Shown one piece after another: positions 1 to 11,706 of a DNA stretch of 64,000 nucleotides (positions are counted from its first letter, which is position 1; the number at the start of each line of letters is the position of its first letter). Location: contig CM041197.1 of assembly GCA_023078555.1 (NCBI GenBank), forward strand, positions 578,501 through 642,500. Direction: 5' to 3'. This DNA comes from Ulva prolifera. Lineage: Eukaryota > Chlorophyta > Ulvophyceae > Ulvales > Ulvaceae. The translations under genes and the position numbers were made by a program. The notes beneath the pieces were generated by a model, which was not told where the DNA came from, did not search any database, and was given only the letters and a program-made list of their open reading frames with translations.

Positions 1-364
1 CTGTGGCGATGTTCCCAGATGATCAGGCGGCATATCAATCGCAAATCGTTGTGCCTTTCTGCGAACCACGTCAGATGGTGCTAATGTTGGTACACGGATC
101 AGTTGTGAGATGTAGGAAGACGCTACTGTCCTTTGGCTAGACTCACAATGCCGTGATCTCACCACTGTGGCTGGGACAGCTGGAAAACTGCAGCCTTGCC
201 ATTCAGCGCCAGTGATACAGCTTCATGCTCAGTTGCATCGACGACGTGCTCCATTCACCAACAATCAGGCAGTTATTGTGAGTGGCCATCCTTCTCTGGT
301 GCCTGAGGTGGCAGCCCGGCCCAAAGCCTCCCCCAGATGGCAGATACGCCAAGCTCGCATGTGT

Positions 365-710
365 TACAAGGACAAAGCACGCAAGGCAGGTAGCGCCGCG
401 AGCAACAACCAGAGGAACCCACACCACGCAACGAGCCACACGTAAAGAGCCACCCGCAGCACACACCAACACACCCACGCAACGGCAGCACCCACGCCGG
501 CCACAGCCACACAGCCAAACAGCCACACAACCACATACATCCCCAAACACTCACAAGCCGCCCACCCCATACCCACAAGCACACCCACACGCCCACCCCC
601 ACCCAAACCCCGCGAACCAGCCAGGCGCAAGAGCCCCCACAGCACACGCAGCCAAGGCTGCCGAACAAAGAAACAGCGAGACCCCGACAACAAACCCCCC
701 GCCCCGGGGA

Positions 711-755
<45 letters not shown>

Positions 756-1183
756 CCCCCCAACCACCCCCCTCGCCCGGCCCCCGCACACCACCCAGCG
801 CACCCGCAAACCCACACCCGCAACCCCCAAAGCCCAGCCAGGCCCGCCCCAATCCCCCCGATCGCGCCGCAGCGGGGGGCCACACGCAGACACATGGGTC
901 AGACATGCCGCTGCAGCGGCGAAGCACGGCACGCCTGAGCCGCAACCACCACAAAGCGGGCGAGGCCGCGAGCGCACGCAGCGACGGCCGCCATTCAGCC
1001 TGGGCGGGCGGGCTGTGCCGCTCAGGCCGGGTGGCCCGTGAGCGTCGTAAGGTCATCGGACGTGACCGCCAGGCCCGTCAAAACTGCCTTGCCCGCATGA
1101 CGCGCCATCAGCGGGGCGGCGGCGTGCACCTGCTGAGCCACCGTGCGGCACAGCGTCGTGAACAGGTCGCATCGCATTCTCCT
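365..1183 (-). mobile_element. L-B non-LTR retrotransposon copy, 5'-truncated, 819 bp
   Basis: The copy is flanked by a 16-bp direct repeat (CCAAGCTCGCATGTGT at 349-364 and 1184-1199). On the minus strand it begins with a coding remnant ending V-T-S-D-D-L-T-T-L-T-G-H-P-A and a TGA at 1024-1022. A long G/T-rich 3' untranslated region follows and ends at the family terminus CTTTGTCCTTGTAA next to position 365. The same coding end occurs at 16327-16395 and 34957-35025. A 39-nt poly-C run (714-752, + strand) lies inside. The duplication plus 5' truncation is the standard outcome of target-primed reverse transcription. Confidence 0.8.
714..761 (+). repeat. Poly-C tract (39 C, one T, then 8 C)
   Basis: This is a homopolymer run inside the L-B copy. 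It accounts for the Pro-rich and Gly-rich open frames on the two strands at about 280-1060, which I do not regard as genes. Confidence 0.95.
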
Positions 1184-1912
1184 CCAAGCTCGCATGTGTC
1201 ACAGCAGACTTGAACATCCCCAGTATTCAAGCATATGCATCCACAGTACTCAAGCATATGATCATATCGGACCCAATCACTCGAGTCGGACATCATCCTC
1301 CAGCCTGGTAGCTGCGTGCATCATGGCAGCAGCAAGCAGTGGCTCGAAACACTGTTGGAGTATGGCCCAGTGGTGTCTCGTCATATCTGCCAGTGCTGTG
1401 CATTTCCAGCAGGCAGGTGTCATGTGCACTGCATGCATGGACAAACACATATTTCAAGGCTGCTCGTGACCTGGACTCCTCGGAGGAGGCCTCATGCCGA
1501 GGAATCCGTGACTCAGCTCGGAGCTCCCGTTCAGGACTACAGCCAGCACCTTTGTCATATGAGAGCCATTCGGGTTCGTGCGATCTGGTGGAAAAGCCGT
1601 TGTACATGTGGTCAGGCCAGCTGCCGCTATCAACACCACAGCATCAAAACGGTGTTGGGTCCAGTCTGGTCGACGATACAGGCTTCCTAGGAGTGTTGCG
1701 CATCAACGGATGTGCGTGGGTGCGTGCATCCTTTTCTGCTTGGCAGGGGTGCTGGTCAGCTGTTGCGCCTTTCAGACGTTCTGCATCAGGACAGGTTTGG
1801 CCCGCCAGTGGCGGTGGTAGTACATGCTTCAGATGTGTTCCTCTGAAAAAAACGAATCCTGCGAAAATTGCGATGCGACATTGTCATTGTGGTACAGACT
1901 GAGTAGATATCT

Positions 1913-1978
1913 CTCTGGCATTGCTGTCATGTACGTATCGAGATCGATCTCGATACGTACATGACAGCAATGCCAGAG
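1913..1978. repeat. Perfect 66-bp palindrome (33-bp arms, no spacer)
   Basis: The left arm 1913-1945 is the exact reverse complement of 1946-1978; the centre is AGATC/GATCT. With no loop it would form a cruciform or a long RNA hairpin. No flanking duplication was found. Confidence 0.95.
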
Positions 1979-4900
1979 TGATGGAAAATCTGTGAGTGAG
2001 ATGTGGTGGTAGGTGGTAGCATCTTGAGCTCATGCATATGGTCACATTCCGTCCCTAGGTGGTGATGTCAAGCCTGAGGTCAATGCCATGGCTGCAGCCA
2101 TGCATGCCCAGAAGTACCTAAGGCCTCTAGACCTCAACTAAGATGGCCCCAGTTAGGAGGGCATTGGATGTGGTAGCTGGTGTATGAGAAGTTCTTGTGT
2201 TGGGATCTCTTGGTGTGTTATTTCAAGGGTGACTGTGGACCCTGGACCTGGTTAAATATGACCAAGCGAGCGAACATCAACACAGCACATAGTTCGCTCA
2301 CGAAACAGCTGCCACGCAAGCACATCAACAATGTGGCAGGAATTAAGCAGTGGCTCGCGTTCAGATGTCAAGAAGCGTGAGCCTCATGTGCACGCGCACT
2401 TGCAGCCCAAGAGCTCTGACATACGTATGTATACTGCGCATGCATGCCTGTGGCCATATCTGCATATACTTGCAATTGACTACGCATGCCGACGCTGGGG
2501 AGGGATCAGGCACTGAGGAGCTCCCGGTGCAGGCAGCGCACCTATCATGAAGTTGTGGGACGCGTGCTGCTCACGGTCGCCCGGTCATGCGCGCAAGTGG
2601 CGGCACGGTCTACGAGGAATTATGCCAGCGCACGGCATCCGCGGGTCCGTAAAAGAACGGCCGTTGCCTCCAACAACGTGGCACGCAGTTGCTGAAGCGT
2701 GTATGTTTTGTTAGTGTTACACGTAAAGCCGCAAGCACACGTCGCAGATGCATCACTGTTGCCGTCTGTTTCGCAAGCGTTTGCGAGGCCTTGTTTTGGC
2801 CGCCTTGGCTGCTCGCCATGCACAGCCGTGGAGGTACGCGTACGTAATGGCCATCGTGAAGAGCAATCTTGCACGCCTCATGCATGGCCTCGCCTCTCAC
2901 TTTTAGCCTGTGTCACTGAGCGCGCAAGTCTCAGCTCTTCATGCATAGCATGACCGCTGGCACTGCGTGGATGCAAACGCCAGCGTTGTGCATTGCCGAG
3001 TGGAGCAGGCTAATGCATGTCGATAGCTGAAGTCGGAAGACCGTGTACGAGGTCGCAGCACAACTGAGCATGCATGAGGCCTGCTAGCAGCCCCGGGACC
3101 ACTGCTCAGCTGAGCTCAGCTGAGTGAGCGCCCGCGCGGTGGCCCTGTGTGAACGGGATCTTGAGTCATTTCTCAGCGTGCTATTTCCACCGCGCATGAC
3201 TTTGTGATTCCCACGTCGGATCAAGATCTAGACCGACCACACGTCGACGTCCGAGTACGACGGGACTGCGTCGCCAGTTAGTTTACACAGTGTGGCCCAG
3301 CTACCTTAGTCGTCCATGTAAAGCATGCATGATTACGTCCGCCCCGCGTTCATTGGAAGGCCGTTCATGATCCACCCCGAACTGCGCTCTCCACCCCTAA
3401 CCCCTGATGATTGCTATGCGCCCTGCTGGTGCACGCACGCATGCGTGCCATGCTTCACGTCAGGGCCTCACAGTAATCAAAGGCAATCCGCTTTCAGCGA
3501 TTCGATTGTAGCAGCATCATGCGCACGGAAGGTATAAATACTGCAGAGGCTGCTGTTGATGGCATGCTCTCGTGTCCCCTTGTAGGCGCATCCGTGAACA
3601 TCTCGACCAGCTAGCTACCGCGGGCTCCGCGACGAAACCCAGACGACTCGACTCGACGTGTTCACCGAACGCCGTTCCAAGAGGTGCGCGACAACCACAG
3701 TTTTCACATCTGCTACGCTGCTATTTCACGTTGCGGCTTTGTAGATCCGGCGGGCGCCAGTTCTGCTGGCTGCTTATGATCACCTGTAGCTGTAGTACAT
3801 GTCGCCTCTGGCATGCCCTCGAGCATGGCGACGTGCGCGCTGCAGCAGCAGCGCTGTAGAGCTAGAGGTGGTGGCCACGAACATATTCTTGCATCGTGTT
3901 TGCTTAGAACTGTTCATTTTTCTGTGACAGTAAACATGGTATCTGTGGCGTGGCAGGGATATCTGGCTTGGGCAATTTCAGTACAGCTGTTGTGTGAGAT
4001 ATCATTGTGTTATGGTTTATGTGTCTTTACTTTGGCCTGCACGGTTTCTGTTCTGTAGCAGGTTCTTTTCTATGGAAATCGAATTATCAGATTGTGACCA
4101 AGGGAAATTCCCTGTGTCAACATGCAATCAATGCTGTGTCAACATGCAATCACTGCTGTTCACGATAGCTCCATGTGTCAGGTTTGCTCATGCCCATTAG
4201 CTCTGGTGCAGTGTTTTGTGGTAGCATGAGCATTGCTCTTGAGCCAGATAGATGTGTGTGGTAGCATGCAGGAGTTCAACTGCCAGCTGGCAGTTGCCAT
4301 GGCCTCCTAGCTATGCTGCTTTCATGTGCAGTGCATTCCTCAGATTGTGGTCTAGGCAAAGCCAGCTGTCTTGGGTGGCATGTGTGTGGCATGTGACAGA
4401 TGTGAGTGCCTGTACTGGCAGCTTAGTGGGATTGGCAATTGCTTTGTGCTAGCTGCTTATAATTACCATGCTGCTTGTATGCACTTGATCATGACAGTGC
4501 TTGGCAGGGATACCTTTGTGCACATGGCATGCACACCATGCAGTGCAGCTGTGTATGCTACTGTGCATGGCTGCAGTGTCTCAGTGAGTTAGCTTGCTCA
4601 TGAACTGCATGCAATGTGCAGCTCAGTGCACAAGCTTGCCCATGCTGCTCACACTCACCCAGATAAGCCCATGCAGCATAGCCAGCTGCATACTGCAGTG
4701 TACAGACTAGTAGCTGCATGCATGTGATCAGCACTGTTGACCTGTATACATCATCAGTAGCCACAATCTCCTGCCCTGTAAACACTATTGGCCCACACTA
4801 CAACTGAAGCACATGTACTGTACAGTACATCAGGCTGATAGCGAGCTAAGCTGCTTCTGCTCAGACTGCAGATCATGATGTAGCTATAGTCATTTTGCTG

Positions 4901-5210
4901 TCTGCAGATACATCCATCCCTGCATGTGATTCTCAAGTTTGGACATTGAACTCATGTGCAGCAGCAGATTGCACAGGCTTCTTGCAGCAGCATGTGCAAG
5001 CTTGTGAGCTGAGCAGCTAGGCAGCAGCAGGCCATGCATGCCATCTTCTCAACACATGCCATCTTCTCAACATGCATGCCAGCTAATCAACACCTCATAG
5101 ACAGCAGCTGTGAGCAGCCTGACACACATCTACAGGGTCATGACTCCTGCAGACCTGTGGCTGCATCTATTGACCAGAAGCTTGCATGTGCAGGCACACA
5201 GGTGAGCAGG

Positions 5211-6375
5211 ATGTGGAAGTCATTCCTGTCCTTCTCTCTGCTCCTGGCTGGATCTGCAGTCAGGGCAGAGGAGGTGGTAGACCACAGCCGGGACCTTCAA
5301 GCAGCAGATGCGACTCTCGTCGACAGCAGCGCAGACGTCGGCCGTGACCTGCAAGGCTGGAGCAAGAAGAAGTACTACTCTGGTGCGCCACCGCTAGCCA
5401 CCGATACTGCTGCACTGAAGAGTACAAAGTACTAGCCGAGACGTGTCGCTGCTGTTCATGGCATATGAGATTGAGCTGCTTGTTCAAGTTGGGTGCCAGC
5501 GCTATTAGTTGTTCTGGAACCCACCATGTCTCTGCACGCCAGCACTGAGTGGGTTTAAACAATTGTGTAGAGCAGAGTGAACTAGTACATGTGCATGCCA
5601 CAACTTGTACGGTGTTCACATGGCAGTGATTTATCCATGGTGGAGGACAGTGGTGGAGCATGCATTTGAGATCCGGACTTTCTTGTCCGGGCTCCGCCCC
5701 TCTGTACGCAGCTTGTGTGTATACGTATACAGTACTGAAACTCATGGTGTGCTGCCGTTGATGTGTGCTGCCCTCGAGGCTGACCTCAGAGCTCCCGGCA
5801 CAGGCTGGCTGCCGGCACCCGCCACCGACCTCACAACGACTCTCTGACCTCATACACACCATGCAGGCGACTACGGCAAGCACGACGACAAGAAGTACTA
5901 CTACGACGACAAGCACGACGACAAGAAGTACTACGACGATAAGCACGACGACAAGTACGACGATGACAAGAAGCACTCGCCGAAACACTACGACGACAAG
6001 TACGACAAGTATGAGCACTACGAGGTCACCATCTACTACGACCACGACGGCTACAAGTACTGGTGGGACTACAAGGGAGACAAGTACTACTGCGACCACA
6101 GCGACAAGATCTTCTACTACAAGTACCACTACGGCTACTACTACAAGTACTACCCGACCCACTACGACGGCCACAACTACTGCAAGAAGTACTACAAGCA
6201 TGAGGGCGAAGGCGAAGGTGAGGGTGAGGGCGAGGGCAAATACTACAAGAAGAACAGGAAGCATGGCAAGACGAAGAAGCACTACAGGAAGAAGAACAAG
6301 CACGGCAAGAAGAAGAGGCACGGCAAGAACAAGTGGCGCCGCAAGAACAAGTGGGGCAAGTGGAGCAAGTGGTAG
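5211..6375 (+). CDS. Secreted Asp/Lys/Tyr-rich protein, two exons (226 aa)
   Basis: Exon 1 is 5211-5382 (57 codons plus 1 nt) and exon 2 is 5867-6375; the intron starts GTGCGC and ends ACCATGCAG. The frame stays open across the phase-1 junction to TAG at 6373. Residues 1-19 form a signal peptide (MWKSFL.. to AVRA). Glu-Glu follows, then two R-D-L-Q motifs at residues 27-30 and 45-48. Residues 59-105 are repeats of Asp, Lys, His and Tyr. Residues about 108-165 form a Tyr-rich module with Cys133 and Cys163 that is shared with the gene at 41996-44305. After a short Gly-Glu run the C-terminus is strongly basic (Lys, Arg, Trp, His) and ends KWSKW. An extracellular structural or adhesive role is inferred from the signal peptide and composition; no catalytic motif is visible. 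The longer frames overlapping exon 2 on both strands are by-products of GAC/AAG/TAC repetition. Confidence 0.85.
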
Positions 6376-6392
6376 ATGCACTTCCCACCACG

Positions 6393-6468
6393 GCCAGTAT
6401 GCTATAGGGCTGCCTGCGGCTGTGAAGCGGAGCGCGGGTGTATAGATGCGCGGGCAGCCTATACTGGC
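6393..6468 (+). repeat. Imperfect stem-loop just downstream of the stop codon
   Basis: GCCAGTAT..GGCTGCCTGC pairs with GCGGGCAGCC..ATACTGGC about 30 nt later. It begins 18 nt after the stop of the Asp/Lys/Tyr-rich gene, so it probably lies in that gene's 3' untranslated region. A role in RNA processing is possible but not shown. Confidence 0.5.
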
Positions 6469-6938
6469 ATACCCCTGGAGTCTTGTACCAGTACTGTGAC
6501 GTTGCTGTTGTGTGAAAAATGACCGATACCTGAGCGGAGTGTGCGTAGCTGCGATTGTGACAGCCGCAGCAGCCCAGCCGCTCTGGTGTGCGGTGGTGAT
6601 GAGAGGTCTGTGTGATGGCATTGTTGAGTGTGTGTGTAGGCAGTGGCCCATGTGGGCTGAGAGGCTTCACGTGGTTCCCGGGCGCTCTCTGTTTTTCAGC
6701 GGCCAAAGTTGCCTTCTGTATGCGTACCGCCAATGCTGCATCTTCGGATGTACATTTAATTTCTGTAATTGCTTCATTTCCTTTGGGGTTGTGCCTGGAC
6801 TGAGGCTGGGTGCTCGGCTGTGGAAGGTCTGCTTTGCACACATGTCCCCACATTCAGATAACTGCGCCGTTATGTACTGCGCCGTTATGTAATGGGCGTA
6901 GTGATGTGTACAGCGAGATAGACATCATGTCTATCTCA

Positions 6939-6985
6939 AAATGTCAGACCATTCGGAGCATGATGCTCCGAATGGTCTGACATTT
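6939..6985. repeat. Near-perfect palindrome, 23-bp arms with 1-nt spacer
   Basis: 6939-6961 is the reverse complement of 6963-6985 with a single G between. A second, shorter inverted repeat (GATAGACAT and ATGTCTATC around a C) lies just upstream at about 6917-6936. Confidence 0.95.
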
Positions 6986-7071
6986 GCGGATTTCCTGTTC
7001 ACGTTCTTGAGTTTCCTCGTACCATCTCAGCCTGGTTTCCCTGCGAATTGACGGTTCCATCCTTGTCAAAG

Positions 7072-7195
7072 CTTACAAAAGAGTGAACGGGAGAAAACAA
7101 ACACTGAAACCGAATCTCATCCGAATCAACTGCAACATACACTCACACACACACAAACACTACAACCGCACTCACAACTCAGTCCGGCAGGATCG
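7072..7195 (-). mobile_element. L-A retrotransposon 3' fragment, 124 bp
   Basis: On the minus strand it reads the end of the L-A coding region (..GATCCTGCCGGACTGA), then the GT-rich 3' untranslated region, and ends CACTCTTTTGTAAG. An 11-bp duplication CCTTGTCAAAG flanks it at 7061-7071 and 7196-7206. Confidence 0.85.
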
Positions 7196-10100
7196 CCTTG
7201 TCAAAGGTATCGGAGCAACGGGTCCATGGTGCCGCGTGTGACGCGGGACCAACACGCTCAGTCTCATGCATGCCACTACGACATCATGATATTTGCCAGT
7301 GAGGGCCACAATGCAGCACTGCACCAGATTGTGTGCGGAAGCGCCGGCACGTCCGACTGCCAGTGCGGAGTCCGAGCGCTCACCATGGATTCTATTTAAA
7401 TTGCTCCCAACGGGGGGGCCGGTAAGCACTGGAGTATCACATTGCATTCATGCATCGCGCGCAAGCCCTGGCTGCGCTGCCTGTGGTATGCTATCGAGGT
7501 GGAGACACTTGTATAGAGAGAACAGTGTTCTCAGGTGAGGGACCTGGAAGGCGGTTGGGGGAGCGGGGTGTCTGCCGCAGCCCTGATCAAGCTCCCGGGG
7601 GGCGCTACAGCTAGCCACTGCCTGCGGCCCAGCGCTGCCACTGCTGCCAGTGGCGGGTGCTGCGGACCACACACTGGAGGCGCAGATTGCGAAGAGGACA
7701 CACGTGTGAACCTCGAGCGAAATCGGCATCCTTCTGGAGACGAATGCTGTGCTGCACCCGTGGTTCTATCAGGCGCAGCAGACGGCGTTCCCGCTATCTC
7801 ACAGGCTGGGCTACAGCATCACATAAGAATTACTGTGCACTGGTGGAGGTGCAGGCCTAGGGGGCCAGCTGCGACTAGCGCAGGGCAGTGCGGGGACGCC
7901 AGGACAAGACGGCATCATCCACCGTGCACTCAACCGTGTATGCGGGTGCTGCCCGCTCACCCCGCGGTTGGAGCCTCCACATCGTCCGCAGTCCGCAGGG
8001 GTCGGGCAGTGTCTCTACGCGTACGCATGAGCATGTGTGCCTGAGGCCCTGCAGACACAATTGCATGAAATGCATGACTCAGCACCACACCTCCAGCCTG
8101 AGGCACACCTGCTGGCTGGCAACCGCGCCCAGCACGGCTGCAGCCCGCCTGCACACACGCAGGTACTACGTATAGTATACAATTGCGCAGGTCTCGACGG
8201 ACGACTGGACACAAGTTGGACCGATCGCGAAGCTCGAGCCAGGCACACCACCCTCTACGGCCGAAATTTGCTGGGCAAAATGCGCCCTGCCACAACAGTG
8301 ATTCTCGGCGATTGCTGGCAGAACCCGCCCCCATAGACCTCGCATGTGCATGCTTATGCACCTATGCGGACTCTGGCAGGTACCGGTACAGCCTCCGGAC
8401 AGTAGCCAGACGGAGTATTGGGAGATGGAGCTGCCGGTGTATAAATGCGTGGTAGAAGCCGCATGCTGTATCTACTATGAAGAATGCTGGTGCTGCGATG
8501 CAGCAGAATGCTGCTGTGACAGCAATGCAGCAGCTTGCCTTCGGATGGCCGGGCTTGAGGCTCCGCTGAGCGCCTGCCATCCTTAAAGTATTGAAAAAGG
8601 TGCATTTATGAATGCAGAACTTGTATGTCATTGGTATGGCGTGCCTCAGGCATTCTTGCCGAACACAAATGGCTGTCCAACCCGTGGGTTAATGTCACAA
8701 TACTGTGGTGTCCTGAAGGCAATCATCGCTGGCCGATGGGCCAGTATACAGTGCTGATTGGTAGTGTACATATTAAATTGCTATGAAGGACCAGACTTAA
8801 TCGTACGGTTGTTCTGCTTCGTGGATTCAGCCTGGCAACCCCAGACACTGTGCTGCAGCGTGGCTTGCTCGTGTTACTATGTGTACACAAGCAGCAGGTA
8901 GGCGAACCAAACCTTGCACAAGCGCTGACAGATGGCCGAATCTGACTGTGAACAATAGAATCTGGCCTGCTGGACGTGAAACGAGACGAATCGCGAACAG
9001 GCGAAGCTATTTATTGTGCGATGCAGGATGCGGGGCCACACCAGGCATGCATCCGCGTTGAGAATCGGTGCACCTGCCAGATAACACCGGCTCAGCGATA
9101 TGATGACTAAAAGTGTGCTCACTTCGCAGCCATGCGTTTGTCTGTCGCCAGACTCGTGAAGCAGTGGCAGCAGCAGCGCATGAGTGCATGCAGCGCTATC
9201 AACAAGCAGGCGCGAGGTATGCACAGAATGCACACCATTGCTAGAGAGTACGTAAGCAGAGGAGCCGTGAACTCTTAGGATGCATAGGAGGCTGGCACCG
9301 CGCTTCAGGGAGCAATGTCGCTGGGGACGAGCGTTGGACAACCCGGCCTGAGGTCGTGTCGCCAGATGTCGGAGATCGTTAATGATCTGCCGATTTGCTG
9401 CCGGTATGGACGCCGGTTCTCTCGGGGATGGCCCACGGGCGAGATAGACACGGCCTACACGTCGATGGAAGCAGACGGCACACGCCACACTCGCCACACA
9501 AGAGTGGCACACCATGTGAGGGGGCTGAAGACTCACCAATAGCCATTGCTTCCGTGCATGCATGCTTGCGTGTACGGCTGCGAGGCTTCGGCCTCAGGAA
9601 CAGTGCTGTCATCGCTGCGGCCAGATGCCGGGTCAGGCGAGATGGGATATGTGTATGCATGCCCAGCAGGCCATCCGAAAGTAATGCATGGATCGCTGGC
9701 ATGCAGCTCTGACTCCGGAAGCCGCCGCGCCCTTGGTCCCGGGGTATGCAAAGAGCGCATGAAGGCCATGCTCTGGCCCAGTTTCGCCAAAATTGCGTTC
9801 ACGTGACTCTGAGCAGCAGTCCTTCATTGCCACTCATGGCGCTGCAGCCGAACTGCTCATTCCGTGCAGCCGAACGGGGCACCATGTTCCACAGCTGTCG
9901 AGACTTCTGCAGTCCAATTCGCATCAGCTTGTTTTTTTTAATAGAGCTGATGTGTTATGTGTGGCATTCCTTCAGTGCGCCAGGTGCTTGGGCTCAAACC
10001 AACGTTGCAAAGCCAGTCTTGTATTGAAGCGCTGGCAGCGAAGCGCTTTGCTACCGCCACAACAGCGGCAAGTGTACAACATCAGGCCTACTAATAATTC

Positions 10101-11706
10101 AGCTGTACCAGCATGTGGTGCCACTGACGGAGCTACGTCTGTGTGGCAGAGTGCGAGTCTGCCTCTGTTCAGACCGTCCACGGCGTCGGCGTTGCCAGTC
10201 TCCTTCGATACTGTCGTATCACATCGCGTATTCTTATGTAAAAAATGCGGTACTATCTGCATTCTTCCGGGGAGCTTGCCTGTTGGTCAGAGTCTAGGGA
10301 TTGCGACAGCCCTGCACACCAGCTCTGAAGCATGCAGATACACTGGCCAGATGGGTCGTGCAGCCAGGAGTAACGGTAGGTATCATTATGTTTCGATACA
10401 CTCCTTCCTCTGCCTGTGGGTCTGATGTCATCTGAGGCTGGTGTGTGTGCTGCCGCCTGCCTGTGTGTTACAAGGACACCTGTCTGTGTCAAGTGATATC
10501 TGCAAGTGCTATGCACAAGACACGGATCACAAGGCAATGTTCAGCAGCACTGCCACATTATTCTGCACTCAGATCGGCAGAACATGTAGAATGCAAGGCA
10601 TCAGCGTACACCTCGTACTGAGCAGCATATGCGTGCTCACTCTCCTTCACCAGTGCCCAGTCTACTTGACTGTGTGACAATTCAACGACACTCCTTAACA
10701 ACACTTGCGGTATGGTATGTTGAAGTAAGCCTAAGCTCAGGTAGAGGGTCTTATTGCAGGCTCCATGTGTGCGTCTTGGGAGTGCTCAGGTGTCTGCCAT
10801 CATGCGCCGGTGTCTCTAGAGAATTCGTGTGAGGAGCAAATGCAGTGCCTGCACAGAGATGTCACAAGCATCTCCGCACAGCTAGACTCAGCACATCATT
10901 GCCACACCTTCCATACATCAGCACAGTGGTGGTCAGCACCCCCATCAGTCAGCACTGCATCGGCCAGCGCTGGCAAACCAGCAGAGTGCCGGCCATCACG
11001 CCTGACAGAGTGGGTCACGCACAGATGCAGGCATTGTAGGTAGCAGAGGAAGGCACACATCAGAACCTGCAGATTCAGATTGGATGCTCATGCTGCTGTT
11101 TCACAATGCGGGCAGAGGCATCACGCCCAGAGCAGAGCACGATCACGGAACCATTTCATGTCACCACTTTCTCGCATACTTTACATTGCTCTGCAATTGC
11201 ATCTGCCATATAATAGTGCCATCCAGCGGCGCTGTGAAAACGCCTCGCATCCACGCGCACATGGCACCAACCTCAACACTGAAAAACACTGGCGCAACTA
11301 GCCTCAACATGATACAAACACGCATTCCATACACTCTCCTTGGCAAGCTGCGTCGCTGTGCAACAGTGCGCTGCGCTGGGGCGCTTCACAGTCTTCAAAC
11401 ACACACAGCCAGCTAGCCGCGGCGGCCTTGCCTTATTCGCGATCACTCTGACGGTGATCCTCAGTTCTCCATGCCTGTTCACCCAGCCTGGCAGCAGCCG
11501 GCCAGATCATCTGGGCGCCGCAGTTGTGCAAGAGGACACTGCCTGAGGGCTTCACCGCTGCTCAGGAACACCCCACAGCCATCCACCCACGACCAAGTCC
11601 TCCCGGAACGCAGCCCTTCCTGGTAGCTTCAGCCAAATCGCTTCTGCTCCACACCCTGACGCCAATGATCAGCAGACCTGCAGCCACCTTGCATCATGAT
11701 GTGGCT

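Larger units (their letters stand above)
1..5210. other. Intergenic, mostly featureless apart from one L-B retrotransposon copy and one palindrome
   Basis: No coding region with a recognisable motif or family signature is seen. The interval holds an 819-bp L-B retrotransposon copy (365-1183) and a 66-bp perfect palindrome (1913-1978). At 4119-4165 there is a small tandem duplication of a unit containing TGTCAACATGCAATCA. The remainder, including 2000-5200, is rich in GCATGC-like strings but shows nothing I can assign. Open frames here are short and look random. Confidence 0.5.
6469..11706. other. Intergenic, few features
   Basis: This stretch holds a palindrome (6939-6985) and a short L-A retrotransposon tail (7072-7195). 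From about 7210 to 11700 I see no frame with a family signature, no RNA gene and no clear repeat boundary. The listed open frames are 60-230 codons long, overlap each other on both strands, and look like chance. Confidence 0.45.

Noticed and set aside
203..1056. Pro-rich and Gly-rich proteins around the first poly-C tract
   Set aside because: These are homopolymer artefacts inside an L-B retrotransposon untranslated region; the family's real coding end is in a different place and frame.
5260..6651. Long Val/Leu-rich minus-strand frame and a Ser/Thr-rich plus-strand frame (5765-6445) over exon 2 of the first gene
   Set aside because: They are other-frame readings of GAC/AAG/TAC repeats. The frame that continues the signal exon across a proper intron is the convincing one.
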